Positions 1-8,910 of a DNA stretch of 32,888 bases are shown in pieces (within the stretch, counting starts at the first letter, position 1; every line of letters begins with the position of its first letter). The stretch lies in NCBI RefSeq assembly GCF_019052655.1, contig NZ_JAHQVB010000020.1, positions 1 through 32,888 on the forward strand, in the 5' to 3' direction. Below the pieces are notes generated by a model. It had not been told where the DNA came from and searched no databases. It saw only the letters and a list, made by a program, of their open reading frames with translations. The stretch comes from Holdemanella porci. Its GTDB lineage: Bacteria > Bacillota_I > Bacilli_A > Erysipelotrichales > Erysipelotrichaceae. Position numbers and translations under genes: made by a program.

Positions 1-20
1 CATTAGAATTTAAAATTTAT

Positions 21-251
21 CTATTTTATGAGTCCTTTTTCTTGACGTAGTACCAATTCCTGGTAGAGAGAATCCAGATAGACTGTCGGTACGATTCTCT
101 GATCTCCATTCGGAATCGTAATACCTGTCAGCTTCAAACCATTGTTTTTTTCTACTTCCTGAAGTTTAATTTCTGCGTCCTTATAAGACTCTGGCAGATA
201 CTCCTTTACATTGTCTTTGACATATTCATAAAATTCTTTTCTGTTCATCAT
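21..251 (-). CDS. Short DUF5688-like protein, possibly truncated
   Basis: Encodes 76 aa starting MMNRKEFYEYVKDN and ending LRQEKGLIK. The start resembles the N-terminus of DUF5688 proteins found in ICEs of Clostridia, where I recall an opening of the form NKxEFYEYVKxNIKEYLP followed by a longer acidic protein of a few hundred residues. This copy stops after about 75 residues, so it is either a short variant or a remnant shortened by a stop or frameshift. The ribosome site AAAGGGG lies about 8 bases before the ATG pair. It follows the 46-aa gene by 6 bases, so the two are probably co-transcribed. Function is unknown; the family call is from memory. Confidence 0.6.
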   Translation of the reverse strand: MMNRKEFYEYVKDNVKEYLPESYKDAEIKLQEVEKNNGLKLTGITIPNGDQRIVPTVYLDSLYQELVLRQEKGLIK

Positions 252-257
252 ACGCTT

Positions 258-398
258 TTACCCCTTTCTGATCATGTGATGGTTCATTCTTTTTCTGTTG
301 ACCATCTGCTCGGATTTCTTCTGATAAGCCATCATTCTCTTTAAAGTTTTCTCCTGGTTTTTTCGTGCTTCCTGTCTTTTTTCCATTGCTTTCATCAT
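258..398 (-). CDS. Small basic protein, 46 aa
   Basis: Read by hand from the sequence. The frame opens with two ATG codons, is preceded by AAAGGA at good spacing, and ends six bases before the start of the 76-aa gene. The product, MMKAMEKRQEARKNQ onward, is rich in Lys, Arg, Gln and Met, has no hydrophobic stretch, and is predicted helical. It is the first gene after the terminator that closes the adhesin gene. I do not recognise it. Support comes from the ribosome site, tight spacing and lack of any competing gene. Confidence 0.6.
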   Translation of the reverse strand: MMKAMEKRQEARKNQEKTLKRMMAYQKKSEQMVNRKRMNHHMIRKG

Positions 399-432
399 AG
401 TTTTCTGTTCCTTTCTGTGATATTTTTGTATG

Positions 433-460
433 AAAAAGGGAGCCTCACATAGAAGCTCCC
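433..460 (-). terminator. Rho-independent terminator after the adhesin gene
   Basis: On the minus strand GGGAGC and GCTCCC pair around an 11-base loop and are followed by TTTTT. It begins 26 bases past the stop of the giant adhesin gene and separates it from the 46-aa gene. Confidence 0.85.
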
Positions 461-486
461 AATCATAACCGTTGGTTTTAGTTTCC

Positions 487-3400
487 TTATTTCCTTTTCC
501 TGCTGATATACAGTCCTGCCATACCTCCTGTGGAGATTACAAGAAGCAGGATCGGCAGCCAGATATTCGTGCTGTCACCTGTTTTCGGTGCGTTTGATAC
601 CTTTGTCTCTTCATGGGATTGTGGTGTGTTCGGTGTTTCTGGAACTTCCGGTTTCTCATTTGTCAGATTAAAGGTAACTTCTACAACCGGTGTACTGTCA
701 TCTGCATAGGCAAATGTCACTTCATGCTTGGTCTGATCCAGTGTGTATCCGTCCAGTGTCTTTGTTTCCACCAGATAATACTTGATAGCGGTATCATATT
801 TGCCGTTCTTAAATGTGGCAATCTCATACAGCTTACTTTCTGCATGACCGGCAGCATCTGTCTTTAAGGTTTCCAGAACTTTTCCTTTGCTGTCACGAAG
901 TTCAAATTCTACCCCTTTCAGCGGTTCTCCTGATGATTTATCTGTCTTATTGAGAATCACTTTTCCCTTGGCAGTGTCATCTTTCATAGCTACTTTCTGG
1001 ATCTTTCCAGTATCCTTTACTTCAAAACTAACATCCGATGTCAGAAGATATCCTTTCGGTGCCTGCTCTTCACGTAAGGTATATTTACCGATTGGAAGTT
1101 TTTCGATATAGTGTGCTTCCTCTGTGGAAGTCCAGCTCTCTACTACCTGATCATCCTCATCGAGAATCGTCAGTTTCGCACCTGGAATCTCAGTTTCTCC
1201 TGTGATATCAGTCTTACTGATCTCTACTTTTGTCACATCATCTTTCATCTCATGCTTCTGAACCTCTGCTGTATTCTCTACTGTGAAAGTAATACTTTCT
1301 GCAGTGACATATCCATCTGCCGGTTTTGTCTCTGTCATGGTGTATTTCTTACCAACAACCAGTTCTTTGATCACATGGGATTCTTCCGTAGAAGTCCATT
1401 CATCTACTGTATTGCCATCTGAATCCGTTACTTTCAGGTGTGCACCTGGAAGTTCTTTACCTGTTGTCAGGTCTGTTTTGGACAGCTCCACTGTGGTTGG
1501 CTGATTTTCAAAAGTAAAGTCGTAGCTTACTTCTGCCTGGTCTTCTCCGGCATATTCAAAGGTAAATTCCTGTACTTCTTCTGTTGTAACAAATCCGTCC
1601 GGCGCAAAGATTTCTTTCACATAGTATTTTCCGTCTACCGGAAGATCTGCCGTAAAAGTAATCTGTCCTTTTTCATCCGTTACCCGCTGCTCGATCAGAC
1701 TGTCTTTCTCAAGGAGTACCTCGCCCTTTGCATTTTTGATATCTTCACTGGTATAAAGACCAAAGACACCACCTGCAAGAACACGTTCTGTATCTTTTTC
1801 TTTCTTCAGAACCGTAACCTTTACTTTCTGACGGGCATTCTGCCATTTCTCATCATAAGTGATGACTGGTGTGTCCTGATCACGGTAGGAAAGGTCAACA
1901 TATCTCGGCTCTTTGTCCAGCACATAACCGTGAGCTGTTTTTACTTCCTTCACATAGTATTTTCCAGCCGGGAGATCTCCCATCTGTGCAATACCATTGG
2001 AATCTGTGGTAATGGTTCCTACTTTTTCATCTGCTTTGAAATAATCTTCACTGACACCATCTGCCGCTTTGATATCTTCCGCAGCAAATACATCGAAAGC
2101 CACATCTGAAAGGCTTCCGGTTACATACTCAAAAAGATGCTCCACGGTACCTTTTACATGATCCAAAAGTGTCACCTTATCCAGAAACTCTCCATTTTTG
2201 TTGATGATCAGAAGTCCTGTTGGAACTTCATCTTTCATCTCTACTTTCTGAATCTCGGCAGTATCTTCCAGTGTGAACTTCACATCCGTCGCTTTCAGAT
2301 ATCCATACGGTGCAATTTCCTCTCGAAGGGTGTATTCTTTACCCACAGTCAGTCGTTTGATCACATGTGGCTGATCTTTTACAGAAGTCCACTGATCCAC
2401 AACATTTCCTTCTTTATCAAGAACGGTGAGTTTTGCCCCATCCAGTTCCACACCTGTTGTTACATCAGATTTTGTGATTTCAACTGTTGTCGGCTGGTTC
2501 TTTTTCACTGTTTTCAGTTTTACTGTCTTCACATCCTGCCCCTGGTAAGAAGCATCCAGATTCAGAACTTCATCAGAGGATACAAATCCCGCCGGTGCTT
2601 TTAACTCTTTCACATAATACTGTCCAAGCGGCAGATCCAGCGTACATGCTGCAAGACCATCGTTATCAGAAGTCATTTCCTGCAGAAGTGTATCTGCCTT
2701 TACAATGATCTCACCTTTCTCATTCTTCAGATCTTCTGTGTTATAGATGCCAAAGACAGCTCCTGCTACGGGTGCACCATTTTCTGCATCCTGTTTTTCT
2801 ACCTGGATTGCAACTTTCTGGCGGTCATCGCCAACCATCACTTCCTGTTCGATCACAGGTGTATCCTGATCCGCATAGACAAATGAGACATCCGATCTGT
2901 CATGGTTCAGGACGAATCCTTCCGGTGCAGTCTTTTCTACCACATAGTAAGAACCAAGCGGCAGGTTATCAGCAACTGCTTTTCCGTCTTCCCCGGTCGT
3001 TACCGTTGTTACCAGTGCATCTTTTGCATAGATCAGCTGTCTGTTTCCGTTTTCATCTTTCTGATAATCCGGTGTATAGATATTTTCAGCTGCATAGACA
3101 TGAAATGATGCACCCTTCAGGTATCTTTCTTCATAAACAAAATCCTTTTTAAATCCGGTCAGCATCTCACCTTTTTTATAGATCGTCAGCTTTCCTTTTA
3201 CCGGATGGTTCTCGTAGTCTACCGTAATAATGGCATCTCCGCTCTCAGAATCCATCTGGTATGCTGTATTTGCATCCACCGCAATCTCTACATAGTTCTT
3301 ATTGATTGTGTACCCTTCCGGTGCGTTGACTTCCTCAATCCGGTAATGTCCGATCTTCAGATTCTTCGGCATGATCAGATATCCCTGGCTGTCCGTAAAA

Positions 3401-6400
3401 TAGGACTTGTGAGTAGTTGTCACTGGGTAAGTTGTTACCTGCTCCACATACTTCTTGTTGTCCAGGTCATATACCTTAAATTCTGTTCCGGCAATCAATA
3501 CAGATTTCTTTGTTTCATCGTCTTTTTTCACGATTTTCAGTTTTGCCTTAAACTCTTCATCCAGAAGCACTCGCCAGATCTGTGGCTCGTTTGGATGATG
3601 TTCTGTGATATTCACTTCAAAATCATCGACTGGCTTGTAATTGTGCGGTGTTGTAGTTTCACGCACGATATAGCTTCCAAATGGTAATGGAATACTGCAG
3701 GCATACCCTTTTTCATCTGTGAAAATCTCAGTTGCTCCATTTTCTCTACTCACTACTGGTTTGGCAGAATCAAAATCATAGCTTCCATCTGCTTTCTTTG
3801 TAAGGGAAGATTTCAGATAAACTGTAAATCCGGCTCCGGATAACAGATCTGCATCGGTCTTTCCATTGTTGGCTGCTTTGATGATCTGAAATGGCTGTTT
3901 GATGACCTGCTCACTGGAAGTGCACTCTCTTTTTACTTCTGCTGTCATATCTCCTTCATAACTGCACACAAGATCATGCTCTTCTGTATCTGCCAGGTAT
4001 CCGGTCGGCGGTGTGATCTCTTTGACATAATATTTGCCAAGATATAAACCTTTTACAGAAGACTGTCCTTTGTCATCTGTTGTAAGAGATGCTACCTGTT
4101 CTCCTGCTTTATAAATAGTTCCAGTTGCTCCGTCCGGATGCACGATATCTTCACGGGCATACAGACCATAAACTGCACCTTTCAGTGTGGCATCTCCCTG
4201 TGGTACTGCTTTTCCTGTTTCTTTATCAACTTTGAATAAATTGATCTTTGCTGTCACACGGTCATTGCTGAAGGTATGGGCAAATAATACGGTTGCTTCT
4301 TTATCATTGGTGTAAGAAAACTTGAACGTATACACATCTTCTGTATTTCTTACATAGCCTTCCGGCGCCTGATCTTCTTTTACGGAATAGGAATATCCAA
4401 TCGGAAGATCTGCTGTGAATTTTGCAGTTCCATCTGCTCCAGTAGTTGCTTTCTCAATCAGTGTTCCTTTTTTCACAACAACGGTTCCGTCTGCATTTTT
4501 AATATCATCGGATGCATACAGAGCAAAAATACCGCCATTCAGTGGTTTCTTTGTATCTTTATCCTGTTTTACTACGGAAACATCTGCTTTCTGTCTTTCG
4601 TTGTTAAAAGTCACATCTGCAAATACAACTTCTTTATTCTGTCCGGCATAAGTCAGAGTCACTGGCTTTTCTTCGCTGCCGTTATAGAAATTGTCCGGTG
4701 CTTTTGCTTCTTTCACCACATAGCTTCCAAGATGCAGGTTCTTCAGTGTAACAGAACCATTCTCTCCCGTAGTCAGATTATCTTTTACCAGGTCACCTTT
4801 GCTGTACACTTTTGTGCCATAAGCAGTTACGATATCTGCCCCGGCATACACGTTATACACTGCATTTTTCTGTCTGCGGTTTTCATACTGGAATACCGTT
4901 CCATTTTCACTGACATCTGCTCCGGTAAGAACCTGTCCTTCTTTGTAAATGGTAAGCTCTGCCAGCTGTTCCTTATTTTCCACAGTTACCGATGAGGTTT
5001 TACTTGCTACCAGTTTTACATTTGTTGCCGTTGCATTTACCACATATCCCTGTGGTGCGGTGATCTCTTTCAGATAAACAGTATCCTGTGTCTTGATGAT
5101 CGTAACAGAAGATTTTCCATTCTTATCTGTTGCCGGCATCTGAATGATCAGCTTTGTACAAGCCTCATCGCTGTATACACCGAACACTGCACCTGCAAGA
5201 TTAACATCCGCTGTATCGTCTTTCTTTACGATTTCGATCGTAGCCTGTTCAATCCAGGACACCTTTAAGCTTACATATTTTTCATCAGCGACACCTTCTC
5301 CAAACACAAATGCCAGATCCTGAACACTTGCATTCGTAGTCAGTTTATATGCTGAATAATCTTTTGTAATACTTCCCTTCATTTTTGCAGAAAAAGTAGC
5401 ACTTACATCTCTTGTCTGTGTCAGAGGAGCTGAAAGATAAAACGTGGTTCCGCCTCCAATTGTTACGCTTGCACCTGCCGCACTTACATTTCCAGTAGAT
5501 ACATTATAAAGCTTCACTCCCTTTGGTAAGTCCATTGTGATTTTCTGCTGGGAAGATGCATTGAACTTAATGTTCTCCGTTCTCTGAACATTTCCATCTA
5601 CATAAGCTTTTACATTCGGTTTGGAAAATGACATCGCTACATCTGGTATTTCCGGCTTATTTGCACAATAATTATAGAGTTCTTTTGCCAAAGCCTCGCC
5701 TGTAGCATTTGTTCCATAGAATGCATCACTGCTTCCATTGGCATAAGATGCAGCCATGTGAATAATGATGAATCTTTTTCCTTCTGAAAAATCCGTGTGT
5801 TTATTCGCAAAAAAACTTTCGCTTCCTGCGGCATCTGTACCGTAATAACACACTTTTGCTAACGCCTGATTGTCCCCGATCTTTGTGATTGTATAATTTC
5901 CAGATCCTGGTCCTGGTTTTGCCGGCTGTACACAATACGCAGTTGCTCTGACGCTTCCGTAGCTGATATAGTACGGCTCTGTCAGATAGGTTCCAAGATT
6001 ATAATCTGCATATCTATACAGAGGTCCTTTTTCGATTGTTACCTGCTGTGTACTTCTTGCTGAATAAGCCGAAACTGCTTCAAATGTTGCAATCTCTCCC
6101 TCTTCCATAGAATCAAGATCCACACCTTCGTCTCCTGCCTGTTCCAAAACATCGTGAAGCTCTAACCCGGATTCTTCATCATAGGTATCCTGATTCTGTG
6201 CCTGCTCTACTAAATCATCAAATTCATCAGCATCAATATCGGTAATTTCCGAGTCTGATTCTGAATCCTCCGCTTCTTCTGTCTGCTGTTCACTGCCAGC
6301 TGTTTCAGATTCGGTTACTGCTTCACTCCCTGCAGTTTCTGTCTGCACTTCTGTTTCTTTCTCACGCACAATCAGCTTTCGGCTGATCTGATACTTCGGA

Positions 6401-6768
6401 TGCTCCTGATTTACCGGTTCCACATAATAGACCGCTTTGTAAGTGTCCACATGATCTGTCGTAAAATCCTCATTCTTGTCGTTCTTTGCTTCCTCAAATG
6501 TGACTTTAACCTTGTCAGCATCCTTGATTTCCAGTCCTGTGTAGTCTGATTTCACATCAAATACACTGCCTGTTTCAAGTTCATAATCTTTGGCAGTCAC
6601 CACCTCCTCTTCATCCAGAAGGTCTTTCACTTCCTCATAAAGTGGCGGTTTTTCCTCTGGCTGGATCTCCGCTGCATATGCAGTCATCGGAGATAACACT
6701 GTACTAAGCATTGTCATGCCTGCCAGCAATCCAGATACTACTTTCCTAAAATTACCTTTTTTCTTCAT
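487..6768 (-). CDS. Giant Cna-B repeat surface adhesin with sortase signal
   Basis: A secreted, wall-anchored protein of 2093 aa, SpaA/Cna-B type. The start is set at ATG 6768 (MKKKGNFRK): GAGG precedes it, and the upstream in-frame extension reads through the terminator of topB. Order: signal peptide ending TAYA-AE; an acidic Glu/Ser/Thr-rich stretch; a thioester-domain-like region with AYCVQPAKPG and, further on, IIIHMAASYANGSSDAF; then about fourteen Cna-B-like modules, each opening with a Lys/Asp strand (IVKKDD, VVKQDKDT, ISKTD) and closing with an E-box such as KEITAPQGYV or REEQAPKGYL. Isopeptide bonds in such modules are known for the family. The C-terminus has a variant sorting motif APKTG, a hydrophobic segment and the tail SRKRK. 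Next to the transfer genes it probably helps attach mating cells or host surfaces; that role is inferred. Confidence 0.92.
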   Translation of the reverse strand: MKKKGNFRKVVSGLLAGMTMLSTVLSPMTAYAAEIQPEEKPPLYEEVKDLLDEEEVVTAKDYELETGSVFDVKSDYTGLEIKDADKVKVTFEEAKNDKNEDFTTDHVDTYKAVYYVEPVNQEHPKYQISRKLIVREKETEVQTETAGSEAVTESETAGSEQQTEEAEDSESDSEITDIDADEFDDLVEQAQNQDTYDEESGLELHDVLEQAGDEGVDLDSMEEGEIATFEAVSAYSARSTQQVTIEKGPLYRYADYNLGTYLTEPYYISYGSVRATAYCVQPAKPGPGSGNYTITKIGDNQALAKVCYYGTDAAGSESFFANKHTDFSEGKRFIIIHMAASYANGSSDAFYGTNATGEALAKELYNYCANKPEIPDVAMSFSKPNVKAYVDGNVQRTENIKFNASSQQKITMDLPKGVKLYNVSTGNVSAAGASVTIGGGTTFYLSAPLTQTRDVSATFSAKMKGSITKDYSAYKLTTNASVQDLAFVFGEGVADEKYVSLKVSWIEQATIEIVKKDDTADVNLAGAVFGVYSDEACTKLIIQMPATDKNGKSSVTIIKTQDTVYLKEITAPQGYVVNATATNVKLVASKTSSVTVENKEQLAELTIYKEGQVLTGADVSENGTVFQYENRRQKNAVYNVYAGADIVTAYGTKVYSKGDLVKDNLTTGENGSVTLKNLHLGSYVVKEAKAPDNFYNGSEEKPVTLTYAGQNKEVVFADVTFNNERQKADVSVVKQDKDTKKPLNGGIFALYASDDIKNADGTVVVKKGTLIEKATTGADGTAKFTADLPIGYSYSVKEDQAPEGYVRNTEDVYTFKFSYTNDKEATVLFAHTFSNDRVTAKINLFKVDKETGKAVPQGDATLKGAVYGLYAREDIVHPDGATGTIYKAGEQVASLTTDDKGQSSVKGLYLGKYYVKEITPPTGYLADTEEHDLVCSYEGDMTAEVKRECTSSEQVIKQPFQIIKAANNGKTDADLLSGAGFTVYLKSSLTKKADGSYDFDSAKPVVSRENGATEIFTDEKGYACSIPLPFGSYIVRETTTPHNYKPVDDFEVNITEHHPNEPQIWRVLLDEEFKAKLKIVKKDDETKKSVLIAGTEFKVYDLDNKKYVEQVTTYPVTTTHKSYFTDSQGYLIMPKNLKIGHYRIEEVNAPEGYTINKNYVEIAVDANTAYQMDSESGDAIITVDYENHPVKGKLTIYKKGEMLTGFKKDFVYEERYLKGASFHVYAAENIYTPDYQKDENGNRQLIYAKDALVTTVTTGEDGKAVADNLPLGSYYVVEKTAPEGFVLNHDRSDVSFVYADQDTPVIEQEVMVGDDRQKVAIQVEKQDAENGAPVAGAVFGIYNTEDLKNEKGEIIVKADTLLQEMTSDNDGLAACTLDLPLGQYYVKELKAPAGFVSSDEVLNLDASYQGQDVKTVKLKTVKKNQPTTVEITKSDVTTGVELDGAKLTVLDKEGNVVDQWTSVKDQPHVIKRLTVGKEYTLREEIAPYGYLKATDVKFTLEDTAEIQKVEMKDEVPTGLLIINKNGEFLDKVTLLDHVKGTVEHLFEYVTGSLSDVAFDVFAAEDIKAADGVSEDYFKADEKVGTITTDSNGIAQMGDLPAGKYYVKEVKTAHGYVLDKEPRYVDLSYRDQDTPVITYDEKWQNARQKVKVTVLKKEKDTERVLAGGVFGLYTSEDIKNAKGEVLLEKDSLIEQRVTDEKGQITFTADLPVDGKYYVKEIFAPDGFVTTEEVQEFTFEYAGEDQAEVSYDFTFENQPTTVELSKTDLTTGKELPGAHLKVTDSDGNTVDEWTSTEESHVIKELVVGKKYTMTETKPADGYVTAESITFTVENTAEVQKHEMKDDVTKVEISKTDITGETEIPGAKLTILDEDDQVVESWTSTEEAHYIEKLPIGKYTLREEQAPKGYLLTSDVSFEVKDTGKIQKVAMKDDTAKGKVILNKTDKSSGEPLKGVEFELRDSKGKVLETLKTDAAGHAESKLYEIATFKNGKYDTAIKYYLVETKTLDGYTLDQTKHEVTFAYADDSTPVVEVTFNLTNEKPEVPETPNTPQSHEETKVSNAPKTGDSTNIWLPILLLVISTGGMAGLYISRKRK

Positions 6769-6800
6769 GCTAAGGTCCTCTCTTTCATAATATTTGTATG

Positions 6801-6826
6801 AAAACAGACAGTCCTTAGACTGCCTG
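6801..6826 (-). terminator. Terminator between topB and the adhesin gene
   Basis: On the minus strand CAGGCAGTC pairs with GACTGTCTG (one G-U pair) around TAAG, followed by TTTT. It starts 12 bases after the topB stop. The T-run is short, so it may be only partly effective. The bases after it, TTTTCATACAAATAT, nearly match those after the terminator at 433-460. Confidence 0.65.
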
Positions 6827-6837
6827 CAATACATTAC

Positions 6838-8910
6838 TTATCGTTGTGGGAAAATCAGATTGAACTGCACATTTCCCTCGCCGGGATCAATCATTTCCAC
6901 AGTTGCTTCATACTGTCTCCCTGTTTTTCTGGATACCAGATCCTTATAATGGATTTTTCCTTTAGACAGGAACTTCTTTGCTGCCGCCTTATCCATCTTT
7001 TTCCCCTGGCTTGCAAGGAATTTATCATTCTTCCATAAGGTAAAAGCACAGTTCCGGTCGGAACAGTAAAAGTTTACTTTTCCTTCCCTGACATCAGCTC
7101 CACATCGGGGACATTTGCCAATGACTTCCCCTTTTGCTTTTCCCTGAAACTGCTCTTTCTTTTCTTCTGAAATAGCCTGATATCTGGCAACCAGTTCCTG
7201 CATCAGCTCTGTAATCCCATTTAGGAATTCATCTGCTGTCTCTGTATTCTGGGCAATGTGATTCAATGCCATTTCCCACTCTGCTGTCATCTTCGGAGAT
7301 TTAATCTCATCCGGCAAAACCGTAATCAGTACATTGCCATCATCTGTCGGCACCAGATTTTTCTTTTCCCTTTTCACAAAACCAGACTGAATCAGTTTTT
7401 CAATGATTGCTGCCCTTGTTGCCGGAGTACCAAGTCCTTTCTTTTCCGTATCTTCGGTCAGTTCTTCATTCCCAGCACGTTCCATCGCAGAAAGCAGGGT
7501 ATCTTCTGTGTACTGTTTCGGTGGCTGTGTAAAATGTTCCGATACAAAAGAATCACAAGGACCGTAATGCTTACCTGCCCAGATATCCAGCTCCGGCTCT
7601 TCTTTCTCACTCTTTACGCCAAAGAACTGTTTCATTTTATTTTCGATTGCCTTGAATCCTTCCTGCTTTGTTTTCTTTGCCGTGAGATAAAACGTATGAT
7701 AATTACAGGTAATCTGGCTTTTATGGCTTTCATAAATATAAGGATCTGCAGTTGCTGTCAGTACCCTGGCACTGATCAGATACAAAATCTTGCGGTTTCG
7801 CTCTTTCAGTTTACCTATATCTGCCTTTGCTACTTCCATGGTCGGGATAATTGCATGGTGATCAGATACTTTCTTTGAATTTAATACCTTACTCACGTCC
7901 GGTTGATATTCCAGGCTTTCAGCATAAGGCATTTCCCCAAGTAACATCTGAATCAGAGTTTCTGTGCTTTCTCCCATCTCATCTGTCAGATACTGGCTGT
8001 CTGTTCTCGGATAAGTGACAAGCTTCTGCTCATACATCTCCTGCACTGCATCCAATGTCTGCTGTGCGGTATAGCCAAACATTCTGTTAGCTTCCCTCTG
8101 AAGGGTGGTCAGATCATAAAGCTTCGGAGGGCGGACTGTTTTCTCTTTCACATCATCCTTTTCCACTTCGCACATCCGCTCCAGGCAGTCCGCAGCCACT
8201 TTATCTGCATCCTCTTTTTTCTGAAAATGCTCTGTAACTGCATCCATATCATCAAACTTGATATGAGCCATATAATATTTTTCTTTGGTAAATTCCTTAA
8301 TCTTCTGATTTCGATCCACGATCATGGCAAGTGTTGGTGTCTGCACTCTTCCGACTTTCAGATTCTGGTTATACAGAACGGAAAAAAGACGGCTCGCATT
8401 GATTCCCACCAGCCAGTCTGCCTTTGCCCTGCAAAGTGCTGACTGATAGAGACTGTCATAACACGAACCGTCTTTTAATGACGCAAATCCATCTTTAATT
8501 GCCTGTTCTTCCATGGAAGAAATCCAGAGCCGCTTCATCGGCTTTTTGCATCCTGCCTGCTCATACACCAGACGAAAGATTAACTCTCCTTCACGTCCTG
8601 CATCAGTAGCACAGATCACTTCATCTACATTGGAATCTCTCATCAGTTTTTTCAAGATTCCGTACTGCTTCTTTGTTCCATCCAAAACCTTGTGTCTCCA
8701 GCATTCCGGCACAATCGGCAGATCTTCATATCTCCATTTTTTATATTTTTCATCGTATTCCGATGCATCGCATAATCCAACTAGATGTCCTACGCACCAG
8801 GAAACGATATAACCGTTTCCCTCCACGTAGCCATCTTTTCTTGTTCTGGCTCCCAGTACCGAAGCCAGTGCCATCGCAACCGATGGCTTTTCTGCAATCA
8901 CTAATTTCAT
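6838..8910 (-). CDS. topB: DNA topoisomerase III
   Basis: Type IA topoisomerase of 690 aa. The N-terminal Toprim domain opens MKLVIAEKPSVA and carries the metal-binding motif ATDAGREGEL at residues 101-110. The catalytic tyrosine is Tyr300 in VTYPRTDSQYL. The C-terminus has a four-cysteine zinc ribbon (KCPRCG ... YCSDRNC) used for DNA binding in this family. Such plasmid/ICE TopB copies are thought to relax or decatenate DNA during conjugative transfer and replication. The start ATG abuts the stop of the DUF4366 gene, with GGAG just upstream, so the two are translated from one transcript. Length is normal and all key motifs are intact. Confidence 0.96.
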   Translation of the reverse strand: MKLVIAEKPSVAMALASVLGARTRKDGYVEGNGYIVSWCVGHLVGLCDASEYDEKYKKWRYEDLPIVPECWRHKVLDGTKKQYGILKKLMRDSNVDEVICATDAGREGELIFRLVYEQAGCKKPMKRLWISSMEEQAIKDGFASLKDGSCYDSLYQSALCRAKADWLVGINASRLFSVLYNQNLKVGRVQTPTLAMIVDRNQKIKEFTKEKYYMAHIKFDDMDAVTEHFQKKEDADKVAADCLERMCEVEKDDVKEKTVRPPKLYDLTTLQREANRMFGYTAQQTLDAVQEMYEQKLVTYPRTDSQYLTDEMGESTETLIQMLLGEMPYAESLEYQPDVSKVLNSKKVSDHHAIIPTMEVAKADIGKLKERNRKILYLISARVLTATADPYIYESHKSQITCNYHTFYLTAKKTKQEGFKAIENKMKQFFGVKSEKEEPELDIWAGKHYGPCDSFVSEHFTQPPKQYTEDTLLSAMERAGNEELTEDTEKKGLGTPATRAAIIEKLIQSGFVKREKKNLVPTDDGNVLITVLPDEIKSPKMTAEWEMALNHIAQNTETADEFLNGITELMQELVARYQAISEEKKEQFQGKAKGEVIGKCPRCGADVREGKVNFYCSDRNCAFTLWKNDKFLASQGKKMDKAAAKKFLSKGKIHYKDLVSRKTGRQYEATVEMIDPGEGNVQFNLIFPQR

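Noticed and set aside
1438..2109. Long plus-strand open frames opposite the adhesin gene (also at 2137-2604 and 3205-3687)
   Set aside because: They are antisense shadows of a repetitive gene, rich in Cys and Phe, with no family resemblance and no ribosome sites.
7258..7878. 206-codon plus-strand frame opposite topB
   Set aside because: Antisense to an intact, well-conserved topoisomerase; composition is not protein-like.
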